A DNA stretch of 5,953 bases from Methanoculleus sp. Its GTDB lineage: Archaea > Halobacteriota > Methanomicrobia > Methanomicrobiales > Methanoculleaceae. The notes below the pieces were generated by a model. It was not told where the DNA came from and made no database searches. It worked only from the letters and a program-made list of their open reading frames with translations. Below are positions 5,132-5,953 of this stretch, one piece after another. The translations under genes were made by a program, and so were the position numbers. Every line of letters begins with the position of its first letter. Positions within the stretch are counted from its first letter, which is position 1. Where the stretch lies: assembly GCA_023230425.1 (NCBI GenBank), contig JALNXI010000128.1, forward strand, positions 1 through 5,953, written 5' to 3'.

Positions 5132-5140
5132 TATTTATTT
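5132..5140 (-). promoter_or_regulatory. TATA-like element before rnp3 (possible leaderless transcript)
   Basis: The minus strand reads AAATAAATA, overlapping the L15e stop codon and centred 32 bp before the rnp3 ATG. The usual 26-bp spacing puts the transcription start within about 6 nt of the ATG. This would explain the absence of a ribosome-binding site. A TTTTTT run (5127-5122) follows at once and could alternatively be a weak terminator after L15e. Confidence 0.3.
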
Positions 5141-5725
5141 GCCGCGGTTCGCATTGGAACGGATGCTCGGGCGGGTCTTCTCGGTTCCACGCCCACGCGT
5201 CCGCATGCCACGGCCCTTCATGCCGGCAGAGGTCTTGCCGCGCTCTGCCCGGCCCCGGTGAACGGGGTCAGCCAGCCATGCGAGGTTGCGGTCGCTCCGG
5301 ATCGACGGGTGATGACCATCGACCATGATAACTTCAAACCACCTGGACCGTCCGTCCTCCCCGACCCAGTAGGAGTTTAAGGCCTCCATGTTCGGGAACT
5401 TGCGGGACGCACGCTCTTCGGCCATACGCTGCAGACTCTTTGCCGGGGTCATCCGGCGCATGCCCATGCGTGCCGTCCTGCGCCCGCGGATGTACCGGGG
5501 CTTCCTCCGGCCGCCGCGGCGGACCTTGACCCGCACAACGACGATCCCCTGTTTGGCCTTGTATCCAAGCGAGCGGGCCCGGTCGATCCGGGTCGGATGC
5601 TCCACACGCACGACACTCCCCTCGCGCCGCCACTTCTGGAGGCGCTCCCAGAGGAGACCTTTCACTTCCGACCTATCAGGCCGCTTCCATGCCTCCCGAA
5701 CGTAGGCATACATTGATTTCGCCAT
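5135..5725 (-). CDS. rpl15e: Large-subunit ribosomal protein L15e (eL15)
   Basis: Highly basic 50S protein (196 aa). It runs close to full-length archaeal L15e, from MAKSMYAYVREAWKRP to a lysine/arginine-rich tail. Family blocks: RARSLGYKAKQGIVVVRVKVRRGG (49-72), RYIRGRRTARMG (77-88), the EALNSYWVGEDGRSRWFEVIMVDGHHP region (114-140, containing the usual N-S-Y-W-V and V-D-x-x-H-P), and RGKTSAGMKGRGMRTRG (162-178), a variant of the common RGLTSAGKKGRGLR. No residue looks broken. The ATG at 5725 is preceded by GAGGTGATCT (5740-5731), a long match to the 16S rRNA 3' end, as expected for an abundant protein. It is the first gene of the cluster visible here. Confidence 0.97.
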   Translation of the reverse strand: MAKSMYAYVREAWKRPDRSEVKGLLWERLQKWRREGSVVRVEHPTRIDRARSLGYKAKQGIVVVRVKVRRGGRRKPRYIRGRRTARMGMRRMTPAKSLQRMAEERASRKFPNMEALNSYWVGEDGRSRWFEVIMVDGHHPSIRSDRNLAWLADPVHRGRAERGKTSAGMKGRGMRTRGRGTEKTRPSIRSNANRGK

Positions 5726-5730
5726 TTTTC

Positions 5731-5740
5731 AGATCACCTC
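5731..5740 (-). promoter_or_regulatory. Extended Shine-Dalgarno site of L15e
   Basis: The minus strand reads GAGGTGATCT, an unusually long complement to the 16S rRNA 3' end, 5 nt before the ATG (11 nt after GAGG). Its TGA also closes the short open frame upstream, so that stop is a by-product of the site and not evidence for a gene. Confidence 0.8.
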
Positions 5741-5953
5741 AGGTTCAGCGTTTCCGCCACATGCCTTTCCGGGACGTATCCCGTGGTTCCTAACAGGTTG
5801 ACGAGAGCGTTAATAAAGAATTCCTTTTTCCCAGCGCCGTGCCCGCAGGAGAACCTAGTGCAACGATTCTCAATTACCGGCACTCTCAGCGGAGGAGAGT
5901 ATCGATCTTTTTTCACACTATCCAGGGGTTTGCATCCCATGAGACGGCTTTTC
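5741..5953 (-). other. Upstream region of the L15e cluster: leader and promoter, doubtful 68-codon frame
   Basis: A 68-codon open frame (5734-5940, minus; ends LGTTGYVPERHVAETLNLR) crosses the region. I recognise no family, see no ribosome-binding site before its ATG, and its codon use is mixed. A plausible TATA box lies within it, so I treat it as non-coding (coding probability perhaps one in five). Structure seen on the minus strand: an ACTCTC/GAGAGT hairpin (5900-5882), a CGGGA/TCCCG hairpin with TACG loop (5783-5770) that CCAC/GTGG could enclose, and GCG-GAAA-CGC near 5756-5747. No cloverleaf is visible. Confidence 0.35.
5810..5817 (-). promoter_or_regulatory. Candidate TATA box for the L15e cluster
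   Basis: The minus strand reads TTTATTAA, preceded by purine-rich GGGAAAAAGGAATTC, which could hold a BRE. With usual spacing transcription would start near 5787, giving a leader of about 60 nt that contains the CGGGA/TCCCG hairpin and the L15e ribosome-binding site. Supported by sequence and geometry only. Confidence 0.4.

Noticed and set aside
4643..5380. Long plus-strand open frame (245 codons) opposite rnp3 and L15e
   Set aside because: It is antisense to two confidently identified genes, has no family motifs and no ribosome-binding site, and long antisense frames are expected at this GC content.

Overview
The window looks like conserved core chromosome of a methanogenic euryarchaeon with a GC-rich genome. 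My best guess is the Methanomicrobiales (Methanoculleus-like). This rests on archaeal-type genes (prefoldin beta, RNA polymerase subunit P, Rpp30/Pop5, KEOPS Pcc1, L15e, L37Ae, proteasome alpha), on local gene order and on remembered protein style, not on any search.

Layout. A 5'-truncated plus-strand gene (2-751) encodes the C-terminal half of a 2-isopropylmalate synthase-type enzyme. It converges across 43 bp on a long minus-strand cluster that fills the rest of the window. In transcription order from right to left the cluster is: ribosomal protein L15e, RNase P protein 3 (Rpp30), RNase P protein 2 (Pop5), proteasome alpha subunit, SBDS ribosome-maturation protein, ribosomal protein L37Ae, RNA polymerase subunit P (43 aa, TTG start), a Brix-domain rRNA-processing protein, KEOPS subunit Pcc1, then a 254-bp gap and prefoldin beta. 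Most joints are tight: ATGA or TAATG overlaps, or gaps of 6 to 30 bp. The wider gaps are SBDS/L37Ae (55 bp) and Pcc1/prefoldin (254 bp).

This is the archaeal 'exosome superoperon', which links RNA processing, ribosome assembly, protein turnover, transcription and chaperoning. The exosome genes themselves (rrp4, rrp41, rrp42), which in exosome-bearing euryarchaea lie between SBDS and L37Ae, are absent. Only a 55-bp AT-rich spacer with a TATA-like element remains. The cluster therefore keeps the tRNA maturation (RNase P), ribosome assembly (SBDS, Brix), t6A modification (Pcc1) and proteasome modules without the exosome they are normally associated with.

Regulatory reading. TATA-like elements can be proposed upstream of L15e, Rpp30, L37Ae and prefoldin beta. 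Strong Shine-Dalgarno sequences precede L15e, psmA, L37Ae and prefoldin beta. A perfect-armed hairpin lies in the leader region of prefoldin beta. I see no mobile element, CRISPR array, tRNA or rRNA gene, and no new gene system. The points worth checking are the exosome-less junction, the prefoldin leader hairpin, and several start-codon and promoter details.
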